This document shows positions 44,960 through 51,958 of a stretch of DNA of 64,000 nucleotides, in pieces (position 1 is the first letter of the stretch; every line of letters starts with the position of its first letter). Location of the stretch: the NCBI GenBank assembly GCA_023664345.1, contig JAMPFQ010000003.1, forward strand, positions 124,001 to 188,000, written 5' to 3'. A model generated the notes under the pieces. The model searched no databases and was not told the origin of the DNA. It was given only the letters and a program-made list of their open reading frames with translations. The DNA is from Lachnospiraceae bacterium. GTDB taxonomy: Bacteria; Bacillota; Clostridia; Lachnospirales; Lachnospiraceae. A program made the translations under genes and the position numbers.

Positions 44960-45340
44960 TTACCTGCTCCCCGTGTTTCTGTGGGTGATGATGATCCTGG
45001 GATTTTTCAGCGCCCCGGGCTCTTTCCCTTTCCCTATGGGCTCCGTTTTCCCTGTCTCCGCCTCTTCCATGGGAATCCCCGCCCTTTCGGGTTTTGTTTT
45101 CCTGGCGTCTTTCCTCACATATTTCTCCGGGTGCTCTTCCTCCGCGTAATATTTTGGAAGTTTCGCCCTTTCCTCCGGATCCGTGATGTTCCTCTCCAGC
45201 ACGGTGCTCCTGACGATGTTCTTGTCCCTGGGGGCGTCCACCATGATCCTCAAGTGCTTCCCCGTCCCGCCGAGGAACACCAGCTTGATGTCCTCGCCGA
45301 TCATCAGATATTCTTCCGTACTAACCGTAAGTCTTAACAT
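44960..45340 (-). CDS. csrA: CsrA-family translational regulator with long C-terminal extension
   Basis: 126 residues from the ATG at 45340, against about 60-75 for ordinary CsrA. The first ~52 residues match the family: MLRLTVSTEEYLMIGEDIKL, HLRIMVDAPRDKNIVRSTVLER, with the conserved Arg before the C-terminal strand end. The usual Arg6 is Val. The remaining ~70 residues are charged, Lys/Glu/Pro-rich and probably disordered. CsrA dimers bind GGA motifs and block flagellin translation until FliW sequesters them. No fliW gene is in the window. AAGGAGG precedes the ATG; the frame stays open upstream, but that part is not CsrA-like. It is probably co-transcribed with flagellin. Confidence 0.85.
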   Translation of the reverse strand: MLRLTVSTEEYLMIGEDIKLVFLGGTGKHLRIMVDAPRDKNIVRSTVLERNITDPEERAKLPKYYAEEEHPEKYVRKDARKTKPERAGIPMEEAETGKTEPIGKGKEPGALKNPRIIITHRNTGSR

Positions 45341-45380
45341 GCTAACCTCCTTGTCGCTCTCAGCGATCCCTGCCTGTTTT

Positions 45381-45412
45381 GAATACAACACTTTACTAAC
45401 AAGTGTTGCATT
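45381..45412. repeat. Left recombination site (IRL) of the invertible segment
   Basis: A 32-bp site matching the reverse complement of 46158-46189 at 30 of 32 positions. It contains near-inverted arms (AATACAACAC, GTGTTGCATT; one mismatch) around an asymmetric 11-bp centre TTTACTAACAA. This is the layout of a tyrosine-recombinase core site. It lies 41 bp upstream of csrA. Confidence 0.9.
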
Positions 45413-45415
45413 ATA
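45410..45415 (-). promoter_or_regulatory. Isolated -10-like element at the left end of the invertible segment
   Basis: Minus-strand TATAAT overlaps CCCGATAT, which is 7/8 to the sigma-28 -10. No matching -35 exists: CCCT stands where TAAA is expected, and at best 3/6 for sigma-A. It could give weak csrA-flagellin transcription in the present orientation. Confidence 0.3.
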
Positions 45416-45498
45416 TCGGGAACGGCCTCCATCACAGGGCTGTCCTGCATCGCACGACGATCCGTCAGGGTACGGTACTGAAACAGAAAGGAGACAAC

Positions 45499-46083
45499 AT
45501 GAGCACGACACAACCGATCAGGGATCCGGCACGGCTCCATGAATTTAAGAACTTTTATCTGGAAAAAGAAAGGAACATCCGCAACTACACGCTCTGTGTC
45601 CTGGGGCTGAACACCGCCCTGCGCATCACGGACGTCCTGGGATTGAGATGGGGAGATATTTATGATCTTCATAAGGAATGTTTCCTGGAACATCTGACAG
45701 TCATAGAAAAGAAGACGGGTAAGACCAACACCATAGCCTTAAACCGCGCCATCATCGATACCCTCACCGCATACAGGGCACAGTTTTCTTCCGCCCCCGG
45801 GCCAGATGCCTGCCTGTTTCCCAGCCGCAAGGGCGCAAACTGTCCCATCAGCCGCTGCCAGGCTTTCCGCATCATCAAGAAAGCCGCCCGGTCTGTGGGA
45901 CTGAACCATAATATCAGCTGTCACTCCCTGCGGAAGACTTTCGGCTACCACGCATGGCAGCAGGGGACGCCGCCCGCCCTGCTGATGAACATCTACAATC
46001 ATTCTTCCTATCAGATCACAGAGAGGTATCTGGGAATCGAACAGGATGACAGGGACAATGTTTTCAAGAATATTTCCCTGTAA
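45499..46083 (+). CDS. Tyrosine recombinase of FimB/FimE size, inside the invertible segment
   Basis: 194 residues from the ATG at 45499 (GAAAGGAG precedes it). All catalytic residues are present: Arg42 in NTALRITDVLGLRW, Lys72 in IEKKTGK, His142 and Arg145 in CHSLRKTFGYH, His168 in YNHSS, Tyr177 in ITERYLGI. It has little N-terminal core-binding domain, like FimB, FimE and other inversion recombinases (~190-200 residues). Phage integrases are usually 300-400. The gene is enclosed by its likely target sites. In the present orientation it reads towards argG; after inversion it would read towards csrA-flagellin. Confidence 0.9.
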   Translation: MSTTQPIRDPARLHEFKNFYLEKERNIRNYTLCVLGLNTALRITDVLGLRWGDIYDLHKECFLEHLTVIEKKTGKTNTIALNRAIIDTLTAYRAQFSSAPGPDACLFPSRKGANCPISRCQAFRIIKKAARSVGLNHNISCHSLRKTFGYHAWQQGTPPALLMNIYNHSSYQITERYLGIEQDDRDNVFKNISL

Positions 46084-46113
46084 AAGAAAATGAAAAAAAG
46101 TTGCGATCTGCCC

Positions 46114-46140
46114 TAAAGTATTTCCGGATCCGTCCGATAA
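46114..46140 (+). promoter_or_regulatory. Sigma-28 (flagellar) promoter inside the invertible segment, facing out
   Basis: TAAAGTAT (46114-46121), 11 bp, TCCGATAA (46133-46140). This matches TAAAGTTT-N11-GCCGATAA at 14 of 16 positions, with the TAAA-N15-CCGATAA core exact. The start point would fall around 46147, just before the right site. It points away from csrA-flagellin in this sequence. Confidence 0.85.
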
Positions 46141-46157
46141 ATAAAGTAACAGGCACG

Positions 46158-46189
46158 AATGCAACATTTGTTAGTAAAGTGTTGCATTC
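46158..46189. repeat. Right recombination site (IRR) of the invertible segment
   Basis: Inverted partner of 45381-45412. Its own arms GAATGCAACA-type and TGTTGCATTC pair perfectly around a 12-13 nt centre. It also forms the stem of the terminator-like structure described separately. Confidence 0.9.
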
Positions 46190-46200
46190 GCCCTTTTTTT
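46158..46200 (+). terminator. Terminator-like structure at the right recombination site
   Basis: The ~10-bp stem formed by the site's arms is followed by GCCC and TTTTTTT (46194-46200). It would stop rightward transcripts from the sigma-28 promoter before argG. The left site has no following T-tract, so leftward transcripts after inversion would not be stopped. Confidence 0.6.
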
Positions 46201-46224
46201 ATGCAAACTCGCACCGCGTTTTCC

Positions 46225-46253
46225 TTGCAATTATAGCCTTTCTGTTGTATAGT
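46225..46253 (+). promoter_or_regulatory. Sigma-A promoter of argG
   Basis: TTGCAA (46225-46230) and TATAGT (46248-46253) are spaced by exactly 17 bp, about 43 bp before the argG start and outside the invertible segment. argG therefore need not depend on the sigma-28 promoter. Confidence 0.7.
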
Positions 46254-46295
46254 GGTTTCGAATTGATTTTACATATGTTTATGGAGGAGATCATC

Positions 46296-47519
46296 ATGAA
46301 AGAAAAAGTAGTCCTTGCTTATTCCGGCGGTCTGGACACTACCGCCATCATTCCCTGGTTAAAGGAAAATTTTGACTATGAGGTAATCTGCGTCTGCGTG
46401 GACTGCGGACAGGCCGAGGAACTGGACGGCCTGGAGGAGCGGGCGAAGTCCTGCGGCGCTTCCAAACTTTACATTGAGAACGTGATCGATGAATTCTGCG
46501 ACGAGTACATCGTTCCCTGCGTGCAGGCCAACGCCATTTATGAGAATAAATATCTGCTGGGCACATCCATGGCAAGGCCCCTGATCGCCAAAAAGCTGGT
46601 GGAGATCGCCAGGAAAGAGGGCGCTACCGCCATCTGCCACGGCGCTACCGGAAAGGGCAACGACCAGATCCGTTTTGAACTGGGCATCAAGGCCCTGGCT
46701 CCCGATATCAAGATCATCGCCGCATGGAGGAATGACAAGTGGACCATGGATTCCCGGGAGTCCGAGATCGCCTACTGCCAGGCCCACGGCATCCATCTTC
46801 CTTTTTCCGCAGATTCTTCCTACAGCCGGGACCGCAACATCTGGCACATCAGCCACGAGGGTCTGGAACTGGAGAACCCCGCCAACGAGCCTAACTTCGA
46901 GCATCTGCTGGTGCTGGGGACCACGCCTGAGAAGGCGCCCGATGAGGGCGAGTATGTGACCATGACTTTTGAAAAAGGCGTTCCCACCTCCGTAAACGGC
47001 CAGAAGATGAAAGTTTCCGAGATCATCAGCGCCCTGAACGAGCTGGGCGGAAAGCACGGCATCGGCATCATCGATATCGTGGAGAACCGTGTTGTGGGCA
47101 TGAAGTCCAGGGGCGTTTACGAGACTCCCGGCGGCACCATCCTGATGGAGGCTCACCAGCAGCTGGAGGAACTGATCCTGGACCGCGACACCTACGCGAT
47201 GAAAAAAGAAATAGGCAGCCGTTTCGCAAGCCTTGTATACGAGGGCAAGTGGTTCACTCCTCTCCGTCAGGCGGAGCAGGCGTTTATCAAGGAAACGCAG
47301 AAATATGTCACCGGCGAGGTGAAATTCAAGCTTTACAAGGGCAACATCATCAAGGCAGGAACCACCTCTCCTTATACCCTCTATAATGAGAGCATCGCTT
47401 CTTTCACCACGGGCGACCTGTACGATCATCATGACGCGGAGGGCTTCATCAACCTGTTCGGCCTTTCCTGCAAGGTAAGGGCCATGAAGATGCAGGAGCA
47501 GGGCGAGGAACTGTTCTAA
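46296..47519 (+). CDS. argG: Argininosuccinate synthase
   Basis: 407 residues from the ATG at 46296, chosen because GGAGGAG precedes it and KEKVVLAYSGGLDTTAIIPW is the family start. The ATP pyrophosphatase loop is SGGLDTT; further marks are GATGKGNDQIRFELG near 115 and DSSYSRDRNIWHIS near 170. It condenses citrulline and aspartate using ATP, the penultimate step of arginine synthesis. argH is not in the window. The gene abuts the invertible segment but has its own promoter. Confidence 0.97.
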   Translation: MKEKVVLAYSGGLDTTAIIPWLKENFDYEVICVCVDCGQAEELDGLEERAKSCGASKLYIENVIDEFCDEYIVPCVQANAIYENKYLLGTSMARPLIAKKLVEIARKEGATAICHGATGKGNDQIRFELGIKALAPDIKIIAAWRNDKWTMDSRESEIAYCQAHGIHLPFSADSSYSRDRNIWHISHEGLELENPANEPNFEHLLVLGTTPEKAPDEGEYVTMTFEKGVPTSVNGQKMKVSEIISALNELGGKHGIGIIDIVENRVVGMKSRGVYETPGGTILMEAHQQLEELILDRDTYAMKKEIGSRFASLVYEGKWFTPLRQAEQAFIKETQKYVTGEVKFKLYKGNIIKAGTTSPYTLYNESIASFTTGDLYDHHDAEGFINLFGLSCKVRAMKMQEQGEELF

Positions 47520-47617
47520 GCTAAATGGATACCGGCGTATCCGCCCGCCTCATTGCCGCAGGAATAAGCGGTGAATGTGGCAACATACGCTAACCGTGTG
47601 TATTTAGGGATATTGAT

Positions 47618-47899
47618 ATGATTTTTACGATACTTCTGGGAGGATATCTCCTTGTAACCAACCTGATCGGTTATATCATGATGGGCGTGGATAAAAAAAG
47701 AGCCATCCGGGGTGCCTGGCGCATCTCGGAGGCTTCTTTATTTACCGTCGCACTGCTGGGCGGCGCATTGGGGTGTACCCTTGGCATGAACCATTTCCGC
47801 CACAAGACGAAGCATTGGTATTTTAAGTACGGAATGCCCGCGATCTTTGTGGCGCAGGCCTGTGTGCTGGGGTATCTCCTGTGGAAAGGGTGGCCCTGA
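47618..47899 (+). CDS. DUF1294 small membrane protein
   Basis: 93 residues with three hydrophobic segments (3-22, 41-60, 72-90). The family pattern is NLIGYIMMGVDKKRAIRGAWRI, followed by LLGGALGCTLGMNHFRHKTKH. DUF1294 proteins are widespread integral membrane proteins of unknown function. It is 98 bp after argG on the same strand and converges with degV, whose end is 4 bp away. Confidence 0.88.
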   Translation: MIFTILLGGYLLVTNLIGYIMMGVDKKRAIRGAWRISEASLFTVALLGGALGCTLGMNHFRHKTKHWYFKYGMPAIFVAQACVLGYLLWKGWP

Positions 47900-47903
47900 C
47901 GCG

Positions 47904-48740
47904 CTAGGTCGTCACGATCACCCCGCCATCATTGGCGTACATACTGCTGATGCCCCGCATATCCATCACAACACATTCTTTAAATTTCCGTTTGGCCAGG
48001 ATAATGTCTTTCACCATTTCCGCCCTGGAAAGTTCGTTGCAGTGGGTGATGATCAGGCGGCGTTCCTCGGAATTTTCCACCTCCGCCGCAGCGAATTCCG
48101 CCATCTTCACCAGCGCTTTCCTGATACCGATGGACTGGCTTTTCTGCTCAATCTTCCCCTTGACACCTATCATCACGGGCTTGATGTTCAGGCTGGACAC
48201 CGCCAGAGCCTTGATGCCCGATATCCTGCCGTTTTTAATGAACGTATCCAGATTGTCCAGCACAAAATAGGTGTGCACGCTGTCGCGGTATTTCTCAATC
48301 TGTTTTACGATCTCCTCAAAGGGCAGTCCCGCCTCTTCCAGTTCGATCAGCTTCAGCGCCAGCTGTGTCTCACCGCCGCTGGCGGATTCCGAATCTATCA
48401 CATGAATCTGTTTATCGCCATATTTTTCCCGGAAAAGATCCATTCCCAGCTTAGCGCTGTTGTAGCTTCCGCTGAGATGGGACGACAGGGTTACGGCATA
48501 TACATGATCGGCCTCTCCGCAATAAGCCTCCATGAAAAGTTCCGGCGAAGGGCAGGATGACCTGGGACACTGGGGAGATTCCGCCACCTTTTTCAAAAAC
48601 TCTTTCTGATTAAAATCATCATCATCCAGGATCCTGTAATCCCCCACCTCAATCCCCAGGGGCACACGCACGAAGCGAGGATCATCCAGCAATTCTTTCG
48701 GAAGTTCACAGCAACTGTCTACCACTATCTTGTAACTCAT
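47904..48740 (-). CDS. DegV-family fatty-acid-binding protein
   Basis: 278 residues from the ATG at 48740 (GAGAGGAAAT upstream). The start YKIVVDSCCELPKELL, SSHLSGSYNSAKLG near 90 and VLDNLDTFIKNGRISGIKA near 160 are DegV signatures. Relatives (FakB) bind a fatty acid and present it to the FakA kinase for phospholipid synthesis. No fakA-like gene is adjacent, and the ligand cannot be deduced. A later SLNIKPVMIGVKGKI segment fits the second domain. Confidence 0.93.
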   Translation of the reverse strand: MSYKIVVDSCCELPKELLDDPRFVRVPLGIEVGDYRILDDDDFNQKEFLKKVAESPQCPRSSCPSPELFMEAYCGEADHVYAVTLSSHLSGSYNSAKLGMDLFREKYGDKQIHVIDSESASGGETQLALKLIELEEAGLPFEEIVKQIEKYRDSVHTYFVLDNLDTFIKNGRISGIKALAVSSLNIKPVMIGVKGKIEQKSQSIGIRKALVKMAEFAAAEVENSEERRLIITHCNELSRAEMVKDIILAKRKFKECVVMDMRGISSMYANDGGVIVTT

Positions 48741-48791
48741 ATTTCCTCTCATTCCGCCGCATAAGCGACATGGTAATTACTTTTCGTAACC

Positions 48792-48836
48792 AAAAATGCT
48801 ATCACATATGGTTTTCATTACCATATATGATAGCAT
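48792..48836 (-). terminator. AT-rich hairpin with T-tract between DUF2335 and degV
   Basis: ATGCTATCA/TGATAGCAT and ATATGG/CCATAT arms (48796-48836) form a ~15-bp stem with one mismatch. The minus strand continues TTTTTGG. It may insulate degV from the DUF2335 gene. Confidence 0.6.
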
Positions 48837-48906
48837 CCAAGATGCAGTATGTAAAGCATATTATTTCCATATTGGGGATTTTTTACAACTTTTTCTCTTT
48901 AGATAG

Positions 48907-48936
48907 AAAAACAGTCTCTTTTTCATGACTGTTTTT
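48907..48936. terminator. Hairpin overlapping the end of the DUF2335 gene
   Basis: AAAAACAGTC and GACTGTTTTT are perfect 10-bp arms, with the DUF2335 stop codon in the 10-nt loop. T-runs are present on both strands. Confidence 0.65.
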
Positions 48937-49504
48937 CCTTTTCGCTATTTTTTCCCTCTTTATTCTGTTTTCGCGTATTTTGCAGAAAAGCTGTTATAAT
49001 GGCACTGATTCCTGTAACCCCTAAAACAGACCCGCATATAGCCCCTGCCGCATTAGGCACATTTATCACCATGATTACACACGCTGCAAGGCATCCCATC
49101 CCCAGCATAAAAGCAAAAATCACGCCAAGCAAACTGTCTCTGCTTTCTGCCCTTACTTGAATTGCTTCCATGCTTTGTCGATGTCCTGATTGCTTTTCCG
49201 CCATTGCTATGATCCTATCTGTAGCTCCAGGCATGATATCCTCGTAACCCGACATAATATCAGGTGACGGGATTGGTCCATGGAATTCTCTTTCGATCAC
49301 TTTTGCCACTACTCTGGCCATCTTTTCAGGATTATCCAGATTGACAGCATCCGGTTCTGACCGCATGACATTTTCTTCTGTTTTCTGCGCTTCTAAAGCA
49401 ACATCTTCCATATGTTTGACTGACTCAGTTCCAACTTCTTTATCACTTGCATCTTCAAACTCTGGGACAGCTTTGAAACTCTCTTCTAATGGCTTTTCCA
49501 ACAT
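48923..49504 (-). CDS. DUF2335 membrane protein
   Basis: 193 residues. An acidic N-terminus is followed by the family core EREFHGPIPSPDIMSGYEDIMPGATDRIIAMAEKQSGHRQ (residues ~72-112, given here only as a landmark of GPIP, PGATDRI and EKQ.HR). Two membrane helices follow (~125-147 and ~150-170), then a Lys-rich tail. DUF2335 proteins are of unknown function and often lie in accessory regions. It overlaps a small upstream gene by 50 nt, so the pair may be co-translated. No further role can be deduced. Confidence 0.85.
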   Translation of the reverse strand: MLEKPLEESFKAVPEFEDASDKEVGTESVKHMEDVALEAQKTEENVMRSEPDAVNLDNPEKMARVVAKVIEREFHGPIPSPDIMSGYEDIMPGATDRIIAMAEKQSGHRQSMEAIQVRAESRDSLLGVIFAFMLGMGCLAACVIMVINVPNAAGAICGSVLGVTGISAIITAFLQNTRKQNKEGKNSEKEKQS

Positions 49505-49637
49505 CTTCCCAATCGCTCCTCAGGGCCTCGTAATCTCTGCTCATACTGTCTGTGATCTTCGGCCATTCTTTTGTTCCGCTCAAATCCAGCGTTCTTGCAA
49601 ACCCTCTAATGAAGTCTGCGCTAATCTCTCTCTTCAT
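49455..49637 (-). CDS. Small 60-aa protein overlapping the DUF2335 gene
   Basis: 60 residues from the ATG at 49637, preceded by AAAGGA with suitable spacing: MKREISADFIRGFARTLDL, then EWPKITDSMSRDYEALRSDW and a basic C-terminus. The sequence is hydrophilic and amphipathic-helical, without membrane segments. It shares 50 nt with the start of the DUF2335 gene in another frame, suggesting a coupled pair. No family is recognised; it is supported mainly by its ribosome site and protein-like composition. Confidence 0.55.
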   Translation of the reverse strand: MKREISADFIRGFARTLDLSGTKEWPKITDSMSRDYEALRSDWEDVGKAIRREFQSCPRV

Positions 49638-49822
49638 CCTTTGATTCCTTTCTTGATCCAAACGAGTCTGATGTTATTGAATATTAACACATCTGCATCG
49701 AACACGCAACCGAACAAATTTTGAATTTATAAGAGTACACATCCTTACTTTATTATACCGCTCACTATAAGTTTTGTCACTCATTTTGAAAATTATTCTT
49801 CTGACAGATTTTTATGATCCAT

Positions 49823-50749
49823 TCACATTTTCCCAAATCCCTCTTTCACTTCTCTGTCATTTGCCAGGATGAAATGGCCGGGGCGGATTTCCTGCCATTT
49901 AGGCGGATCTTTATCATAGTCGTGGACGGACGGGTCATAGACCGTCAGTTTCTTCTCCCGCTCCCTGATGGGATCGGGCATGGGGATCGCGGAAAGCAGC
50001 GCCTTTGTGTAAGGATGGGCAGCATGGGTGATCAGTTCCTCCGTCTCCGCCAGTTCCACGATACGCCCCTTATACACTACCGCGATCCTGTCGGAGAAAT
50101 ATCGCATCACCGACAGATCGTGGGCAATGAAGATATAGGTGATCCCACGGGATCTCTGCAGAGAGGCCAGCAGGTTCAGCACCTGGGCCCGTATGGACAC
50201 ATCCAGGGCGGAGATGGGCTCGTCCGCGATGATGCACTCCGGCTCCATGATCAGGGCCCGGGCAATGCCGATCCTCTGCCTCTGTCCGCCGGAAAATTCA
50301 TGGGGAAAACGGCTGGCAAACTCCGGCAGCAGCCCCACTTCCGCCAATGCTTTCTGCACCCTGTCCATCCGCTCCTCATTGCTGATCTTCTTGTTCAGGT
50401 TCAGCAATCCCTCGCTGACGATATAGTCCACCTTTGCGCGTTCGTTCAGGGAGGCCATGGGATCCTGGAATATCATCTGGATCTCCTGGATGATCTGTCT
50501 GTCCAGCTGGCGGCTGATCTTGCCGTTGATCCTGTTTCCCTTATAACGGATCTCTCCCGCCGAAGTGGGGTGGATCCGCATGATGGCGCGTCCGATGGTT
50601 GTCTTGCCGGAGCCGGACTCTCCCACGATGCCGAAAGTCTCCCCGCGATATACCTGAAAACTTACGCCCCTGACCGCCTCGAAAGCTTTTTTGCCGTTTC
50701 CGAAAGTGACGTGTAAGTCCCTTATGTCCAATAACACTTCTCTCTCCAT
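49823..50749 (-). CDS. oppF: Oligopeptide ABC transporter ATP-binding protein OppF
   Basis: 308 residues from the ATG at 50749 (GGAGG five bases upstream). Walker [16 protein letters not shown] near 45, signature [16 protein letters not shown] and Walker [19 protein letters not shown], followed by the C-terminal oligopeptide extension ([16 protein letters not shown]). OppF pairs with OppD to energise OppBC. It is the last gene in the A-B-C-D-F series. The narrower substrate class (peptides, dipeptides or others) is uncertain. Confidence 0.95.
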   Translation of the reverse strand: MEREVLLDIRDLHVTFGNGKKAFEAVRGVSFQVYRGETFGIVGESGSGKTTIGRAIMRIHPTSAGEIRYKGNRINGKISRQLDRQIIQEIQMIFQDPMASLNERAKVDYIVSEGLLNLNKKISNEERMDRVQKALAEVGLLPEFASRFPHEFSGGQRQRIGIARALIMEPECIIADEPISALDVSIRAQVLNLLASLQRSRGITYIFIAHDLSVMRYFSDRIAVVYKGRIVELAETEELITHAAHPYTKALLSAIPMPDPIREREKKLTVYDPSVHDYDKDPPKWQEIRPGHFILANDREVKEGFGKM

Positions 50750-50780
50750 ACTAACCTCCATGCCGCCGCTCTGCGGCGGC

Positions 50781-51827
50781 TCAAATCCGGATGATTTCCA
50801 GATTCTTCAGATTACGGATACTCTCAGGAGGCTCCAGTTTCGGCGCCCTGGGGTCTAAGAGCCAGGTCTTCGCTTTATGGGTCTCGCTGATCTCGAAATA
50901 GGGCGGCGCCATCAGGAAATCAATCTTCAGCGCTCTGGGATTCCTGGGTGCGAAAGCGTCTCCCTCTATGGTCTTATACAGGCTGGGAGGCGTCCCCTGG
51001 ATGGTAAACAGTTCCTCTCCTTTCTGCCCCAGCTGGGGAAGCGAGGAAAGCAGCGCCCATGTGTAGGGATGCCTGGGATCGTAGAACACATCCTCCGCCG
51101 TCCCGATCTCCACAAAGTCCCCGGCGTACATGACTGCCACCCTGTCCGCGATATTGGCCACCACACCAAGGTCGTGGGTGATAAAGATGATGGTCAGGTC
51201 ATACTTTGTCTTTAACTCTTTTAACAGGCTCATGATCTGAGCCTGGATAGTCACGTCCAGCGCCGTGGTGGGTTCGTCGCAGATCAGTATCTTCGGATCG
51301 CAGGCCAGGGCGATGGCAATGACCACACGCTGCCGCATTCCCCCTGAGAACTCGTGAGGATACTGTTTATAGCGTCTCTCCGGCTCCCGGATGCCCACAT
51401 CCCGCAGATAGGAATACACCTTGCTTTTCACCGCTTCCCTGCCTTTTATATCCGGCTGGTGGAGGCGCACCGCCTCGGCGATCTGTTCCCCGATGGTCTT
51501 CAACGGATTCAGGCTGGTCATGGGATCCTGCATGATCATGGCGATCTCTCCGCCCCGGATCTTCTGCCATTCCTTTTCCGTCTTATATTTCGCCAGATCC
51601 TTGCCGTCATAAAGGATTTCTCCCGAGGAGATGAATCCGTTTCCGTCCAGCAGCCCCATAAAGGACTTGGTCAGCACCGACTTGCCGGAGCCGGATTCCC
51701 CTACCACCGCGATGCTCTCGCCCCTGTACACGTCCAGGGACACATTCCTGATGGCGTGGAGCACCTGTCCCCGCAGGGTAAATTTGATATTCAATTCCCT
51801 GACCGATAACATTACTTCCTGGTTCAT
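50781..51827 (-). CDS. oppD: Oligopeptide ABC transporter ATP-binding protein OppD
   Basis: 348 residues from the ATG at 51827, set by GAGGAG nine bases upstream. The longer frame to 51920 runs into the hairpin element and is rejected. Walker [16 protein letters not shown], signature [16 protein letters not shown] and Walker [19 protein letters not shown] are intact. The C-terminal [16 protein letters not shown] region and Cys-poor tail are typical, although the Fe-S cysteines of some OppDs are absent. Its 5' region carries copy B of the two-hairpin element. Confidence 0.95.
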   Translation of the reverse strand: MNQEVMLSVRELNIKFTLRGQVLHAIRNVSLDVYRGESIAVVGESGSGKSVLTKSFMGLLDGNGFISSGEILYDGKDLAKYKTEKEWQKIRGGEIAMIMQDPMTSLNPLKTIGEQIAEAVRLHQPDIKGREAVKSKVYSYLRDVGIREPERRYKQYPHEFSGGMRQRVVIAIALACDPKILICDEPTTALDVTIQAQIMSLLKELKTKYDLTIIFITHDLGVVANIADRVAVMYAGDFVEIGTAEDVFYDPRHPYTWALLSSLPQLGQKGEELFTIQGTPPSLYKTIEGDAFAPRNPRALKIDFLMAPPYFEISETHKAKTWLLDPRAPKLEPPESIRNLKNLEIIRI

Positions 51828-51864
51828 ACTCTTTATCTCCTCTATCAAGTCCATCTGCACCTGA

Positions 51865-51956
51865 GAAGAATCGTGCCAACGATTCTTCGGTGTGAGACTT
51901 AGAACTTCTTGGCGTCCCATCCCATGATGGGACGTCTTTAGAAGTTCTTCTCACAC
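51865..51956 (-). repeat. Two-hairpin intercistronic element, copy B
   Basis: On the minus strand it begins two bases after the oppC stop (TAA-CA). A long stem with a 3-nt bulge (GTGTGAGA/TCTCACAC outer arms, 51890-51956) is followed by GAAGAATCGT/ACGATTCTTC (51865-51888), ending 37 bases before oppD. Fold, bulge position and placement match copy A at 26635-26720, with many compensatory base changes. Confidence 0.75.
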
Positions 51957-51958
51957 TG

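Larger units (their letters stand above)
45381..46189. other. Probable invertible DNA segment (809 bp) carrying its own recombinase
   Basis: The segment is bounded by two 32-bp sites in inverted orientation. It contains a FimB/FimE-sized tyrosine recombinase and, just inside the right end, an outward sigma-28 promoter. Left flank: csrA-flagellin, reading away from the segment. Right flank: a T7 tract and argG. Inversion would redirect the promoter from the right flank to csrA-flagellin. That the DNA actually inverts is inferred from this arrangement; only one orientation is seen. Confidence 0.8.

Noticed and set aside
44960..45511. Longer 183-residue reading of the csrA frame
   Set aside because: The upstream 57 codons cross the recombination site and contain no CsrA-like sequence; AAGGAGG directly precedes the ATG at 45340.
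45499..46083. Recombinase as part of a prophage or integrative element
   Set aside because: It is FimB/FimE-sized, there are no phage or transfer genes around it, and the flanking sites are inverted rather than direct repeats.
50781..51920. Longer 379-residue oppD
   Set aside because: The extra N-terminus reads through the hairpin element; GAGGAG places the start at 51827.
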